Source: UBA6059 sp965227155 (lineage in GTDB: Bacteria; Bacteroidota; Bacteroidia; Cytophagales; Cyclobacteriaceae). From it: a stretch of DNA of 64,000 nucleotides. Location: contig OZ245731.1 of NCBI GenBank assembly GCA_965227155.1, forward strand, positions 2,666,001 through 2,730,000. The letters are read 5' to 3'. Numbering within the stretch: position 1 is the stretch's first letter; every line of letters starts with the position of its first letter. This document shows positions 17,664 through 26,329 of the stretch, piece by piece. The position numbers and the translations under genes are program-made. The notes below the pieces were generated by a model. The model did no database searches. It saw only the letters and a list, made by a program, of their open reading frames with translations, and was not told the DNA's origin.

Positions 17664-17801
17664 TCAACACTCCATTTCGGTGACAAATGGACCCTCTGGC
17701 GGATAATTCGTTTTCTCACCTATACTTTTAATGATATTTCTATTATAATACATATCATCAATTTTATTATTTGGAGTAAAATCCAGAGTTTGAGCGAATT
17801 C
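17664..17801 (-). pseudogene. Possible C-terminal remnant of a lost gene
   Basis: In the 412-bp gap 17572-17983 there is no intact gene. One minus-strand frame is open for 45 residues without a start codon, immediately after a stop, and reads protein-like (TLDFTPNNKIDDMYYNR, then KTNYPPEGPFVTEMEC and TGA). The composition (Asn, Tyr, Pro-rich, ending in Cys) is unlike random A+T-rich sequence, so it may be the 3' end of a decayed gene, but no homologue is recognised. The rest of the gap (17802-17983) shows nothing I can name. Confidence 0.22.
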
Positions 17802-17983
17802 TCAATTAATAAACACCTAAAGCGTATCAGTCAAATCAAGAATTTGTTGATGTCTCCAAATCGCCTATGAAGTTTCCGGTTTCCAAATTAAACTATTTCA
17901 GTATTGTACTTACCATAGTCAATATATAGCTCTTTTAAAACATGAAGCTATCATATATGCCATTTGATTGCTTTTTCACTTTT

Positions 17984-18889
17984 TTATAAAAGGCTATTAG
18001 TAAATAGATTTTCAGCTTTAAGCTCCTTCGTTTCCATGCCTTTTTCATAAATCCAGTCAAGAAATTGCTTCATACAGTCAGCATTCATCAATCCCCAGTT
18101 TTCAACCGTACCAAAATGTTCAGCTGATATTTGTAATGCTTCGGCTAGATCAATATTCTGGTCCTGCTCAGGAATAAAAGGTTTTAAGATGTTAACAGAA
18201 TCTTCCGGATGCTCTATCGCATGAATAAATCCTTGCTTTGTAGCTGCCAAGAAGGCTTTATAATGGCTGTCATGGGTCGAAAAATTATTGGCATTACCGG
18301 CAATCACCGGAGAGTAACCATAGGGAACATCAAAATCATCGAGCTTGAACAACTGTAAGTCAATACCGGCTTGCCTGGCCTGCACACCCTCCCAATTGTA
18401 GAAGATCCAGGTTGAATCAAATTTCTTATTTACAATGGTATTCCAAATGCCCAACTTTTCAGGATATACAACCTGCAAGTCGCCGATACCCCCATCATTT
18501 TTTATCAGCTGCTTTACAATAGCATCTTCATACCTAGCCTGATAGGAAGCATAAATCTTCCCGTCAAGTTCTGCCGGTCGGCGTATACCGCTTTCTGCTA
18601 AGCAGGTAATGGCACTCACATCCGTTTTGTAAATAGTGGCCACAGCTTGTAGCGGTATGGGATTGGTCTTGGTTTGGTAGCTGATCAGGCTTTCGGTGGG
18701 GCACAGGGCAAAATCCGCCTCTCCCAATTCTACTTTTTTGGCAGGGGTTACCGCATAGTTGTTCGCAGCAGGATCGAGTAATTCCACCCCTAAACCTGCG
18801 TTTTTGTAAAACCCTTTTTCCCGGGCAATGAAAAATCCAATGTGGTTGATGTTGGGTGTCCAGTCCAAAGCGAGCTTTATGGTATGCAT
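17984..18889 (-). CDS. THI5/NMT1-like substrate-binding protein without signal peptide
   Basis: A 301-residue protein with the SsuA/THI5-like fold: it opens IKLALDWTPNINHIGFFIAR, then EKGFYKNAGLGVELLDPAAN and VELGEADFALCPTESLISYQ, the pattern of periplasmic pyrimidine or alkanesulfonate binding proteins. There is no signal peptide or lipobox, and no in-frame ATG between the start and a stop 27 bp upstream, so it should be cytosolic. No ABC ATPase or permease of that class is nearby. Yeast THI5, a cytosolic member, makes HMP-P using an active-site His in a MIHTLAAK segment; here that region reads PTESLISY, without the His, so the same chemistry is not supported. Confidence 0.75.
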   Translation of the reverse strand: MHTIKLALDWTPNINHIGFFIAREKGFYKNAGLGVELLDPAANNYAVTPAKKVELGEADFALCPTESLISYQTKTNPIPLQAVATIYKTDVSAITCLAESGIRRPAELDGKIYASYQARYEDAIVKQLIKNDGGIGDLQVVYPEKLGIWNTIVNKKFDSTWIFYNWEGVQARQAGIDLQLFKLDDFDVPYGYSPVIAGNANNFSTHDSHYKAFLAATKQGFIHAIEHPEDSVNILKPFIPEQDQNIDLAEALQISAEHFGTVENWGLMNADCMKQFLDWIYEKGMETKELKAENLFTNSLL

Positions 18890-18996
18890 GACTGATAAGT
18901 ATTTGTTCTTATATTTTTATCTGCAGTTAGGCTTGAATTGTTTGGAGGATTTATTTCAGTGGTAAAAAACCAGTAGTTTGAAGTCTAGTCAATATT

Positions 18997-21414
18997 TCAA
19001 TCAGCCCTGAGAATACTTGCAGGGTTTCTTTGTAATATTTTTCTCAGATGCAAGCCAACTGTTGCGATCAGTATGGTCAACACAACCAGTATCGAAGGCA
19101 TGAAAAAAACCGGATTGATATCAATGCGATAGGCAAAATTAGTCAGCCAATGCTCCATGCCCAGCCATGTCAGTGGTATTGCAAATACTGAGCCTACCAG
19201 GATCAGCCATAGCATATGATAGCTTACCTGCTGTATCATATTTTTGTAGTCAGCGCCCAGAATTCTTCTTATAGCCAACTCCTTTTCTCTGGCCTTCAGG
19301 ATATAGCTTATTAGCCCAAACAGTCCCAGAAAGGCAATGATTAGAGCCATACCTGTGAAGAAATAAATGAGCTCAAGCTGCGCTTTTTCAGTTTGGTAAA
19401 GCTGATTGTAAAGATCGTCCACAAAGGCATATTCCATGGGATATTCAGGATATTGCTGTTGCCACATGCTTTCTATGGAAGCCACACTTTCACGTATATT
19501 GTTTCCGGAGATTTTCACAAGGATATTTCCAATCCAGTAGGGCTCCTGTACCAGCACCGTCGGGTCTATGGTATTGCGCAGACTTTCCTGGTGATAGTCT
19601 TTTACAATCCCAATAACAGAACCTTTTTGCAACTGAATTTCACCAATGCTCCAGGCAAATTGCTTACCCAACGCCTCCTCAGGTGTTTGCCAACCGGCTT
19701 GCCGCATAGCGGTTTCATTGAGTATGTATTCCCGGGGTTGATTCGTAAGGTGGGCAAAAGGATCAGCCCGCATGGCTTCTTTATCTACCAGATGGCTTTT
19801 GTCCCTGAAATTGCGACCAGCGATCAGTTCTACATCCATCAAATCAATAAATGAATTATCTACAATTTGAATATCCATGTTGGGTGCCTGATCCGGGTCT
19901 TCGTAATTACCCTCAGCATAGATAGGGCCTTGATCACGAATTTCCCGACTGGGCACCTCCATAGTACCTGAGACACCTTCAATAGATGCTATCTCCTTCA
20001 GTTGTTGTTTGAAAAGTGAATAATCGAATTTTACCGATTCAGGTATGCCTGTAATGGCCAGCACCTGGTTTTTATCCAAACCGAGGTTTTTATCAACAAG
20101 AAAGGTAAACTGGCTTCTGGTGATCAATGATCCACTGATGAGCACAATGCACAGCATAAATTGCACTGCCACAAATACATATTTAGGTTGCCAAATGCCT
20201 CTGCCCGGTCGAGCAGACACCATGTTTTTTATAGCCATGGCTACCTTTTGGGCAGTAAGCATCAATGCTGGGTAAAAGCCTGCTGCCACACCTACCAATA
20301 TGGATACCAAATACAATCCCAAAATTACTGCGGCGCTTAGGCTTGAAACTGAAAGAAGATCAGTAAGCCAATCGGCAGAAATTATGACCAGGAGTAATAC
20401 TATCGAAGCACTCATGACACTGAGCAATATTGCTTCAAAAATGAAATAGCCCTGAAGCGATAATGGGGTAGCACCCAATATTTTTCGCACACCTACTTCC
20501 CTGATCCTGCTTAACCCATGGGCTGCATTCAGGTTAATAAAATTGATGGTGGTCATGATCAGGATGAAAATGCCTACACCCAGGAAAATATAAACGGTAG
20601 TCATACTACCGTTGGGTATAATTTCCCTGGCGAGATTGGATTGCAGGTGAATGTCTTCCAGCGGTTGTAAGGGGAAGGTGAATTCTGGCCCCTCCGTATT
20701 TGGATTGTGTTGCTGCACATAAGCTGGAATTTGAGCGGTAACCGCTGGCAGATCATCAGGATTTTTCAGAAGCAAATAAGTGTAAGCCCATCCCTGTCGA
20801 TCTTCAGGACTTCCAAAAGAAGTCAGCATATTCACTGGCAGGTGGGTGTTTTTAGGAAGGTCTTTCATGATGCCGGTTACCTGATAGTCCGTCTTTTCGC
20901 TACCATACTGACTAATAAGTGATATTGACTGGCCCATCGCTGGTTGATTCCCAAAGAATTTTTGAGCTGTGGCTTGTGTCAAAACCACTGTCTGCGGTTT
21001 TTCCAGGGCAGTAGCAGGATTACCTTGCAGCAACTCAAAATCAAAAACTGAAAAAACCTTCGCGTCAGTTGTATAGGCAAACTCCTGTTTGAAGGTGTTA
21101 TCTCCAACTTTTACATTCCTTGGGTAGAAATCCTGAAAGCGGATCAGCGTCTCAACTTTGGGTATTTCTTCAGGTAATTGGTTTATCCAATCAGTATTTT
21201 GCCTCGCCCAATGTACATCGTAATCACCCCCTTTAATGCGCATGGAAAGCCGGTAAATACGGTCGGCATTGGTATGAAAATGGTCATAAGAAAGCTCCTT
21301 AATGATAAATAAACCGATCAATAGACATATTGCAAAACCCAAAGTAAGTCCGGCTACATTGATCGAAGTAAAAAAGGAATGTCTTTTGAAATGCCTGATT
21401 GCTAATTTGATCAT
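18997..21414 (-). CDS. FtsX/MacB-type ABC transporter permease
   Basis: An 805-residue permease like the one at 10280 but without the PadR-linked prefix domain; it begins directly with MIKLAIRHFKRHSFFTSINV and TM1 (AGLTLGFAICLLIGLFII). Two MacB-type periplasmic domains alternate with TM bundles; coupling motifs REVGVRKILGATPLSLQGYF and KELAIRRILGADYKN sit at the membrane borders. It ends LQRNPASILRAD, a typical C-terminus. No ATPase is nearby, so the partner must be encoded elsewhere. It is separated from the THI5-like gene by 107 bp. Confidence 0.88.
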   Translation of the reverse strand: MIKLAIRHFKRHSFFTSINVAGLTLGFAICLLIGLFIIKELSYDHFHTNADRIYRLSMRIKGGDYDVHWARQNTDWINQLPEEIPKVETLIRFQDFYPRNVKVGDNTFKQEFAYTTDAKVFSVFDFELLQGNPATALEKPQTVVLTQATAQKFFGNQPAMGQSISLISQYGSEKTDYQVTGIMKDLPKNTHLPVNMLTSFGSPEDRQGWAYTYLLLKNPDDLPAVTAQIPAYVQQHNPNTEGPEFTFPLQPLEDIHLQSNLAREIIPNGSMTTVYIFLGVGIFILIMTTINFINLNAAHGLSRIREVGVRKILGATPLSLQGYFIFEAILLSVMSASIVLLLVIISADWLTDLLSVSSLSAAVILGLYLVSILVGVAAGFYPALMLTAQKVAMAIKNMVSARPGRGIWQPKYVFVAVQFMLCIVLISGSLITRSQFTFLVDKNLGLDKNQVLAITGIPESVKFDYSLFKQQLKEIASIEGVSGTMEVPSREIRDQGPIYAEGNYEDPDQAPNMDIQIVDNSFIDLMDVELIAGRNFRDKSHLVDKEAMRADPFAHLTNQPREYILNETAMRQAGWQTPEEALGKQFAWSIGEIQLQKGSVIGIVKDYHQESLRNTIDPTVLVQEPYWIGNILVKISGNNIRESVASIESMWQQQYPEYPMEYAFVDDLYNQLYQTEKAQLELIYFFTGMALIIAFLGLFGLISYILKAREKELAIRRILGADYKNMIQQVSYHMLWLILVGSVFAIPLTWLGMEHWLTNFAYRIDINPVFFMPSILVVLTILIATVGLHLRKILQRNPASILRAD

Positions 21415-21585
21415 AAGGGGAAATTTAAATTTACAATACGGTTATATGAGACTCTATTGCATTTTTTAATGTAAAAAGCTGTCACAAAAATTTTTTGAGA
21501 ATTGTAAATTGAACTGTCCGATTTGAGAATGGGTGATCGTCATTGGGCTGTAATAAGTATTTTTCACAATCAAATTTTTAAGACT

Positions 21586-21930
21586 ATGAAGAAGTTTATG
21601 TATTTGTTTAGAGGCGGTGATGATCAATATGCCTCATTATCGCCAGAAGAAATGCAGGCGCATATGGGACGCTGGGCGGCCTGGATGGAAGCGATCAGTC
21701 AGCCCGATATGCCTGCAGAGGGTGATCCACTGCATACAGAGGGCAAATTGGTCAGCAATGGAGGCGCAATGGTTACAGATGGCCCATTTACAGAAGGCAA
21801 AGAGGTAGTGGGGGGTTACGTGGTACTAGCGGCTAATGACATGGATCATGCGGTGGAGTTATCAAAAGGCTGCCCAATTTTTGAGTTTGGAGGTACCGTG
21901 GAAGTAAGGGCTATTGCGGACATGGGTTAG
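21586..21930 (+). CDS. YCII-related (DGPF) domain protein
   Basis: A 114-residue protein of the YCII/DGPF family: MKKFMYLFRGGDDQYASLSP at the start and MVTDGPFTEGKEVVGGYVVL containing the diagnostic DGPF, then KGCPIFEFGGTVEVRAI. The ATG at 21586 gives the canonical start; an earlier in-frame ATG at 21523 would add an unlikely 21-residue extension. Such proteins are encoded next to ECF42-type sigma factors, as here (93 bp before the sigma gene). Their role is unknown; a link to oxidative or antibiotic stress has been suggested for the group. Confidence 0.92.
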   Translation: MKKFMYLFRGGDDQYASLSPEEMQAHMGRWAAWMEAISQPDMPAEGDPLHTEGKLVSNGGAMVTDGPFTEGKEVVGGYVVLAANDMDHAVELSKGCPIFEFGGTVEVRAIADMG

Positions 21931-22023
21931 AGTCGACCAGGTGCAAATGATTACCTTGTTTCAGATGATAGTATAGTGTATTTTGAATGAGCTGGAATTA
22001 TGGAATGAGGTAATCAATTTTTT

Positions 22024-23271
22024 ATGGCGAAAGACCAATCACACGATTTACTCAATCATTTTTTCCGTCATGATTACGGAAAATTGGTTTCAAGATTAAC
22101 TGCCCGTTACGGCGGTCACCAGCTGGAAATAGTTGAGGATGCGGTGCAGGAAGCCATGCTGAAAGGCATGAAGCAGTGGTCATACAAGGGCGTTCCTCAT
22201 AATCCAACAGGCTGGCTATTCACTGTGGCCAACAATCGTATCCTGGATCAACTTAGAAGGCAGCAGAAGACACTTTATTCAAATCAAATACCAGAAGCAC
22301 TCTTTAAGGACAATTTTTCAGAAAATCAAGAGCCATTCGATGATGATCTGATCAAAATGATGTTTGCCTGCTGCACTCCAGCCATCAAGCAGGAATATCA
22401 AATTATTCTGACGTTGAAGATACTTGGCGGTTTGTCGGTTTCAGAAATAGCAGCAGCATTGCTTAAGACCGAACAAAACATTGCCAGGACTTATACCAGG
22501 GCCAAAGAAAAGTTTCGAAACACACATGATAGGATCGATTTTCCTCAATTGGAAAATTTGACCAATCGCTTAGATAATGTGCTGCTGGTACTGTATCTGA
22601 TGTTTAATGAGGGGTACAAATCCTCTAGTGGTAATGAGGTTATAAAAAAAGATCTGTGTGAAGATGCCATGCGTCTCAACTACATATTGCTAGGCAATGC
22701 AAAAACCAATACAATCAACACAAGAGCACTTATGGCGATTATGCATTTTCAGTTTTCCAGATTCGAGAGCCGGATAGACGGTCAGGGAGATATAGTGCCT
22801 TTCGAAACGGTGGACAGAAGCCAATGGGATCCAGATCACATCAGGCTTGGGAACCAATACCTGTCTACTCTGCCGCCCGACTCTTCTAACCGGTACATAC
22901 TTGAAGCAGCACTTTGCGGTCTTCATGCCAATAGTCCTGATTATACTGCCACGCCATGGGATAGTATTTTGTCGGTGTACAACCAGTTGATCAGGATCAA
23001 TAATAATCCTATTACCCAACTCAATAGGATTGTTGCATTGAGTAAAGCAGAGTCAATAACAATGGCCTGGAATTCCTTAGCTTTACTTCCATCAGAAACA
23101 TATGATCAATTTTACCTTTACCATGCTGTCAAAACGGACTTACTTTACCAACTGGAAAATTACGAGGAGGCAAAGTTTTCTTTAGCTAAGGCATTGCTTC
23201 TATGCAGCAATGATTCTGAAAAGAGATTCTTAGTAAGAAAATACCCTAAGCTGGAAGTGCTGGCATCATAA
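22024..23271 (+). CDS. ECF42-type RNA polymerase sigma factor with C-terminal TPR-like extension
   Basis: A 415-residue sigma factor. Residues 1-180 hold sigma regions 2 (VEDAVQEAMLKGMKQWS, PTGWLFTVANNRILDQLRR) and 4 (LTLKILGGLSVSEIAAALLK, TEQNIARTYTRAKEKFR). The remainder is the long DUF6596/TPR-like domain (VLLVLYLMFNEGYKSSSG, LEAALCGLHANSPDYTATPW, AKALLLCSNDSEKRFLVRK) that in ECF42 factors replaces a separate anti-sigma factor. The neighbouring DGPF gene is the standard partner and likely target. Confidence 0.92.
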   Translation: MAKDQSHDLLNHFFRHDYGKLVSRLTARYGGHQLEIVEDAVQEAMLKGMKQWSYKGVPHNPTGWLFTVANNRILDQLRRQQKTLYSNQIPEALFKDNFSENQEPFDDDLIKMMFACCTPAIKQEYQIILTLKILGGLSVSEIAAALLKTEQNIARTYTRAKEKFRNTHDRIDFPQLENLTNRLDNVLLVLYLMFNEGYKSSSGNEVIKKDLCEDAMRLNYILLGNAKTNTINTRALMAIMHFQFSRFESRIDGQGDIVPFETVDRSQWDPDHIRLGNQYLSTLPPDSSNRYILEAALCGLHANSPDYTATPWDSILSVYNQLIRINNNPITQLNRIVALSKAESITMAWNSLALLPSETYDQFYLYHAVKTDLLYQLENYEEAKFSLAKALLLCSNDSEKRFLVRKYPKLEVLAS

Positions 23272-23374
23272 ATTCCTCCCTATAAGTATCGATATCCTAT
23301 AAAGCGATTTTATGTTGCTAGGCATTCGCGATCAGATGGTTTAATATTGGGGCATATCAAGCATATCGTTTACC

Positions 23375-24559
23375 ATGAAGCTTTTCTTCACCATATTTTT
23401 ATCGTTAGCTATACAAACTGCATTCGCCCAATCGGCATTAGATGGGCAATGGACGGCCATGATCGAATATAATGATATTACTGTCCCTGCCAGTTTTACC
23501 ATAGCACAGGTAGACGAGATACAGGTAACCTTTACTAATGGCCAGGAAAAGCTGGTGCAAAAGGCAACCGTTGAGGATGACAGCCTGCTTATCCCGTTAA
23601 AGCCCTTTGATGCTTATCTAAAACTGGCTTTAGGAGATACCCTCAGCGGCTTTTGGATAAAGAATTACCGAAATAGTAAGATTAATGTTAAGGCATTCTC
23701 CGGAAACCATAGAGTGCAAATGTCTACCAATGAGGATGCACTTTCTGATGAGTTATTGATTCGGCTGAATCCAGGTATGGGCAATGAATATCCAGGGCTG
23801 ATGACCATGTCGATGATGGGTAAGCACGCAACAGCAACAATACTAACCGAAGTGGGTGATTACCGCTATTTTGAAGGCTTTGTGAATAAAGATTCGATGG
23901 CTCTGAGCTCTTTTGATGGTGCCCATGCATTTATGATTACCGGAAGGAAAAGCAAAAAGGGCTGGTCAGGACAATTACATCTCGATAATGGGTACAAAGA
24001 AAGGTGGGAGCAGGCATTGCGTAATCCTGATTCACTGGCTTCACCTTTTGACATGCAGCGAGTAGAAGGTGCTGAAGTCAGTCCGTATTTCGATCTGCTG
24101 GCCCTGGGTAATGGCCCTGACTTCTTAAAAGAAGAGGATTTTCTGGGTAAAGTAACTATACTGCAACTATTTGGTACCTGGTGCCCTAATAGCTATGATC
24201 AGGTGAACTTCCTCAAGGACTGGTACAAAGAAAATAATTCCGATGCACTGCAACTTATAGGTCTTTCCTATGAAGTGAATTATAGTAAGGAATATGGCAT
24301 GAAACGTATTGAAGAATATAAGGAAGCGATGGAGGTGCCTTTTCCTATCTATCTCGGCGGTGGGATGAGCAAACGGATGGCTGCCATGGCCTTTCCCAAT
24401 ATTGAATCCTTGCAGGCATTTCCCACTTTGATATTGATGGATAGGAATGCCAAAATAAGGAAGATCTTCAGCTATTTTACCGGCCCTGCTACGGGCGAGT
24501 ATTATGATTTGTTCAAAAGGCGCTTTCAGGAAGAGGTGGAAGCATTGCTAAATGAATGA
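23375..24559 (+). CDS. Exported TlpA-like thioredoxin-fold protein with single active-site Cys
   Basis: A 394-residue protein with a signal peptide (MKLFFTIFLSLAIQTAFAQS). Residues 20-235 are a beta-rich domain typical of Bacteroidota TlpA-like proteins, and the C-terminal ~150 residues are a thioredoxin fold: VTILQLFGTWCPNSYDQVNF, then IGLSYEVNYSK and FPTLILMDRNAKIRKIF with the cis-Pro. The usual WCxxC is WCPNS, so the resolving Cys is Ser. It may act by mixed disulfide, or have lost oxidoreductase activity. It stands upstream of the REP/RAYT island. Confidence 0.8.
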   Translation: MKLFFTIFLSLAIQTAFAQSALDGQWTAMIEYNDITVPASFTIAQVDEIQVTFTNGQEKLVQKATVEDDSLLIPLKPFDAYLKLALGDTLSGFWIKNYRNSKINVKAFSGNHRVQMSTNEDALSDELLIRLNPGMGNEYPGLMTMSMMGKHATATILTEVGDYRYFEGFVNKDSMALSSFDGAHAFMITGRKSKKGWSGQLHLDNGYKERWEQALRNPDSLASPFDMQRVEGAEVSPYFDLLALGNGPDFLKEEDFLGKVTILQLFGTWCPNSYDQVNFLKDWYKENNSDALQLIGLSYEVNYSKEYGMKRIEEYKEAMEVPFPIYLGGGMSKRMAAMAFPNIESLQAFPTLILMDRNAKIRKIFSYFTGPATGEYYDLFKRRFQEEVEALLNE

Positions 24560-24567
24560 TTAGTCTC

Positions 24568-24605
24568 AAACCCGCTTTTCAATCAATCGCTGGTCAAGCA
24601 TAAGT
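24568..24605 (-). repeat. 38-bp direct repeat, left copy (duplicate of the RES toxin gene 3' end)
   Basis: This stretch matches 25876-25913 at 37 of 38 positions (T versus C at 24591). On the minus strand it encodes the last residues of the RES toxin (LMLDRRLIEKRV) followed by a TGA stop instead of TAA. It lies 8 bp after the TlpA-like stop codon and 8 bp before the first REP palindrome, so the two copies bracket the REP/RAYT island. Confidence 0.8.
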
Positions 24606-24613
24606 TTCATAAC

Positions 24614-24903
24614 GCCAGGTTCAAAGGCCTGGCTTACAACGTTTGTGCTTTGTAGCCCGATGGTAAAGTCAGGTCTTTCGACCTGACTTTCTGTGAGTGG
24701 ATGGCAGTTAGGTCTTTGTACCTGACTATAACAATAAAGTTCAAACCCAAAAATCTGACTCTACCAGATTAGTAGAATAGTAGTCAATCAAATTTTTTGA
24801 TCTGGCAAGTGCACATTTAAACGCCCGGTCCAAAGACCAAGTATACCTTGAATCAATCGTTTCTGAATAGTGTCCGATGGAAGTCAGGTCTTTTGACCTG
24901 ACT
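24614..24903 (+). repeat. REP palindrome cluster upstream of the RAYT gene
   Basis: Four short palindromes share a CAGGTC-nnnn-GACCTG core with small loops such as TTT(C/T): 24614-24633 (GCCAGG/CCTGGC), 24665-24690 (AAAGTCAGGTC/GACCTGACTTT), 24706-24727 (AGTTAGGT/ACCTGACT) and 24882-24903 (AGTCAGGTC/GACCTGACT). A weaker relative occurs at 24824-24838 (CCGGTCCAAAGACCA). These are the expected substrates of the neighbouring REP-associated tyrosine transposase. The stretch 24560-25023 holds no gene. Confidence 0.85.
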
Positions 24904-25023
24904 ATGCAGACAGCCTTCAAGCAATAGCCATTTAAAACTGCTAAATCGTTTGGTAAATGGCATTCATTTTATTCGCCAATTCCTTTTTTTAAATTAGACA
25001 TTCATTCATATAAAGGTATTTCA

Positions 25024-25572
25024 GTGGGATTACGTCAAAAGCATTTATATCTGGATAAAAATTGCTTTTTTATTACCACTGTGTGTCACAAACACATGAA
25101 ATTCATCGATTTGGCACAAGCCTATCAATTGATTGAAAATAGCCTTGCTTACTGTTGTGATAAATATGATGCCAGTATTTTAGGATATGTAATAATGCCA
25201 AACCATGTCCATCTAATTATTTTCTTTAATTCGGGCAACAAGATGTCTGATTTGATGAGAGATTTTAAAAAATTCACGGCTACCCACATTAGAATAGGCA
25301 TACAAAAGAAGGGATATAGTAAAGCATTAGATCAAATGAGACTCGAGTTAAAGGATAGGTCCTTTAAGACTTGGAAGGATCGTTATGATGATCTTTATAT
25401 TCGGGATAGAGAATTTCTTGAACAAAAGCTTGAGTATATACACTTAAACCCATTGCAACAACAGTGGAACCTTGCTTCCCGACCTGAAGATTATCTATAT
25501 TCTAGCGCAAGATATTACCTCTTGAATCAAACGCCGGGTATAGAGGTGAAGCATTATCTTGATTATTTCTAA
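25024..25572 (+). mobile_element. REP-associated tyrosine transposase (RAYT, IS200/IS605 superfamily)
   Basis: A 182-residue HUH-type transposase. ILGYVIMPNHVHLIIFF carries the metal-binding HVH at residues 61-63, and FLEQKLEYIHLNPLQQQWNL holds the probable nucleophile Tyr 138 in the conserved EYIHxNP motif; the C-terminal YLYSSARYYL is also typical. RAYTs bind and nick REP hairpins and are thought to spread them as domesticated single-copy transposases. The start is GTG. REP palindromes lie on both sides (24614-24903 and 25595-25866), making a REP-RAYT-REP island. No frameshift is visible, so the enzyme may be active. Confidence 0.92.
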
Positions 25573-25594
25573 AATTTTGATTGCATTCTACATT

Positions 25595-25866
25595 GCCAGG
25601 TCGAAAGACCTGGCTAGCCGCTCGTACTTATTAATAGAAAGGCGGTCAGGTCTTTGGACCTGACTTACCGTTTTGACTTCAGTCAAGACCAAATCAACGC
25701 ATGAATCTGAAAAAGGGGAAAAGGCATTCTGTTTATCAGGATCAAATAGAGTAGTCAAAACTGCGGATTTTACCTTAATGAAAGATCTTAATAAAAATTA
25801 CTACAATAATTAGGAGGCATTTCAAAAAATTGATTGCAGTATTTATGCCCAGGTCCAAAGGCTTGG
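25595..25866 (+). repeat. REP palindrome cluster downstream of the RAYT gene
   Basis: Three palindromes: 25595-25614 (GCCAGGTC-GAAA-GACCTGGC, perfect), 25645-25664 (GTCAGGTC-TTTG-GACCTGAC, perfect) and 25849-25865 (CCAGGTC-CAA-AGGCTTGG, imperfect). They share the core of the upstream cluster; the first and last are the GCCAGG variant, the middle one the GTCAGG variant. The intervening 25665-25848 shows no gene. Confidence 0.85.
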
Positions 25867-25873
25867 CTTGCCG

Positions 25874-26329
25874 TTAAACCCGCTTTTCAATCAATCGCCG
25901 GTCAAGCATAAGTGGTCTGGAATCAATCACTTTCACCCGTTGGAAATCATTGTGCAGAGGGTTGAGCAGATAATTATGCTCTGTAATGATCATCGCACTG
26001 GGAACTTTAAGACAAAACCCGTTGGCTTTTATGAATTGATCTCCAAGGGCAACAGTGGATGCACTGTAAGGATAGCGGTTCCATTGGTCAGGTAGTGGAT
26101 CAATTTCCGTTATGGGGAGGGTTTCCGGCAACTCAAGTTCTACGCAATAGAGATTGCTGAGCTTATGGCCCGGCAAGTGAGCCATTACTTCCAATGCTGC
26201 CAGAGAAAGGCTTTCTGAGGTATAAAGCATCCTTACACCTTTACTATTCCAGCGCCCGCCAAAGAGCATGGCACCCGTGCCGGAAAGATCACGGCAATGT
26301 ACTTTGGAGGATATTCTATAAAGCCGCAT
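25874..26329 (-). CDS. RES-domain toxin (NAD+ phosphorylase type) of an Xre-RES module
   Basis: A 151-residue RES protein. It opens MRLYRISSKVHCRDLSGTGA, with MLFGGRWNSKGVRMLYTSES and LSLAALEVMAHLPG carrying the conserved Arg, Tyr, Glu and Ser positions of the family. RES toxins degrade cellular NAD+ and arrest growth. Its ATG follows the antitoxin's TAA directly (TAAATG), so the two genes are coupled. The length is normal, and the extreme 3' end is duplicated 1.3 kb away at 24568. Confidence 0.9.
   Translation of the reverse strand: MRLYRISSKVHCRDLSGTGAMLFGGRWNSKGVRMLYTSESLSLAALEVMAHLPGHKLSNLYCVELELPETLPITEIDPLPDQWNRYPYSASTVALGDQFIKANGFCLKVPSAMIITEHNYLLNPLHNDFQRVKVIDSRPLMLDRRLIEKRV
25876..25913 (-). 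repeat. 38-bp direct repeat, right copy (within the RES toxin gene)
   Basis: This is the 3' end of the RES toxin reading frame, identical at 37 of 38 bases to 24568-24605. The last REP palindrome lies about 10 bp to its left, mirroring the spacing at the other copy. Confidence 0.8.

Noticed and set aside
10280..21414. The two FtsX-type permeases as one exporter complex
   Set aside because: They lie 6 kb apart, one is PadR-linked and the other is not, and each already holds two membrane halves; each is more likely a separate system.
21586..23271. YCII/ECF42 sigma pair as novel
   Set aside because: This gene pairing is a described feature of ECF42 factors, so it is annotated but not reported as a finding.
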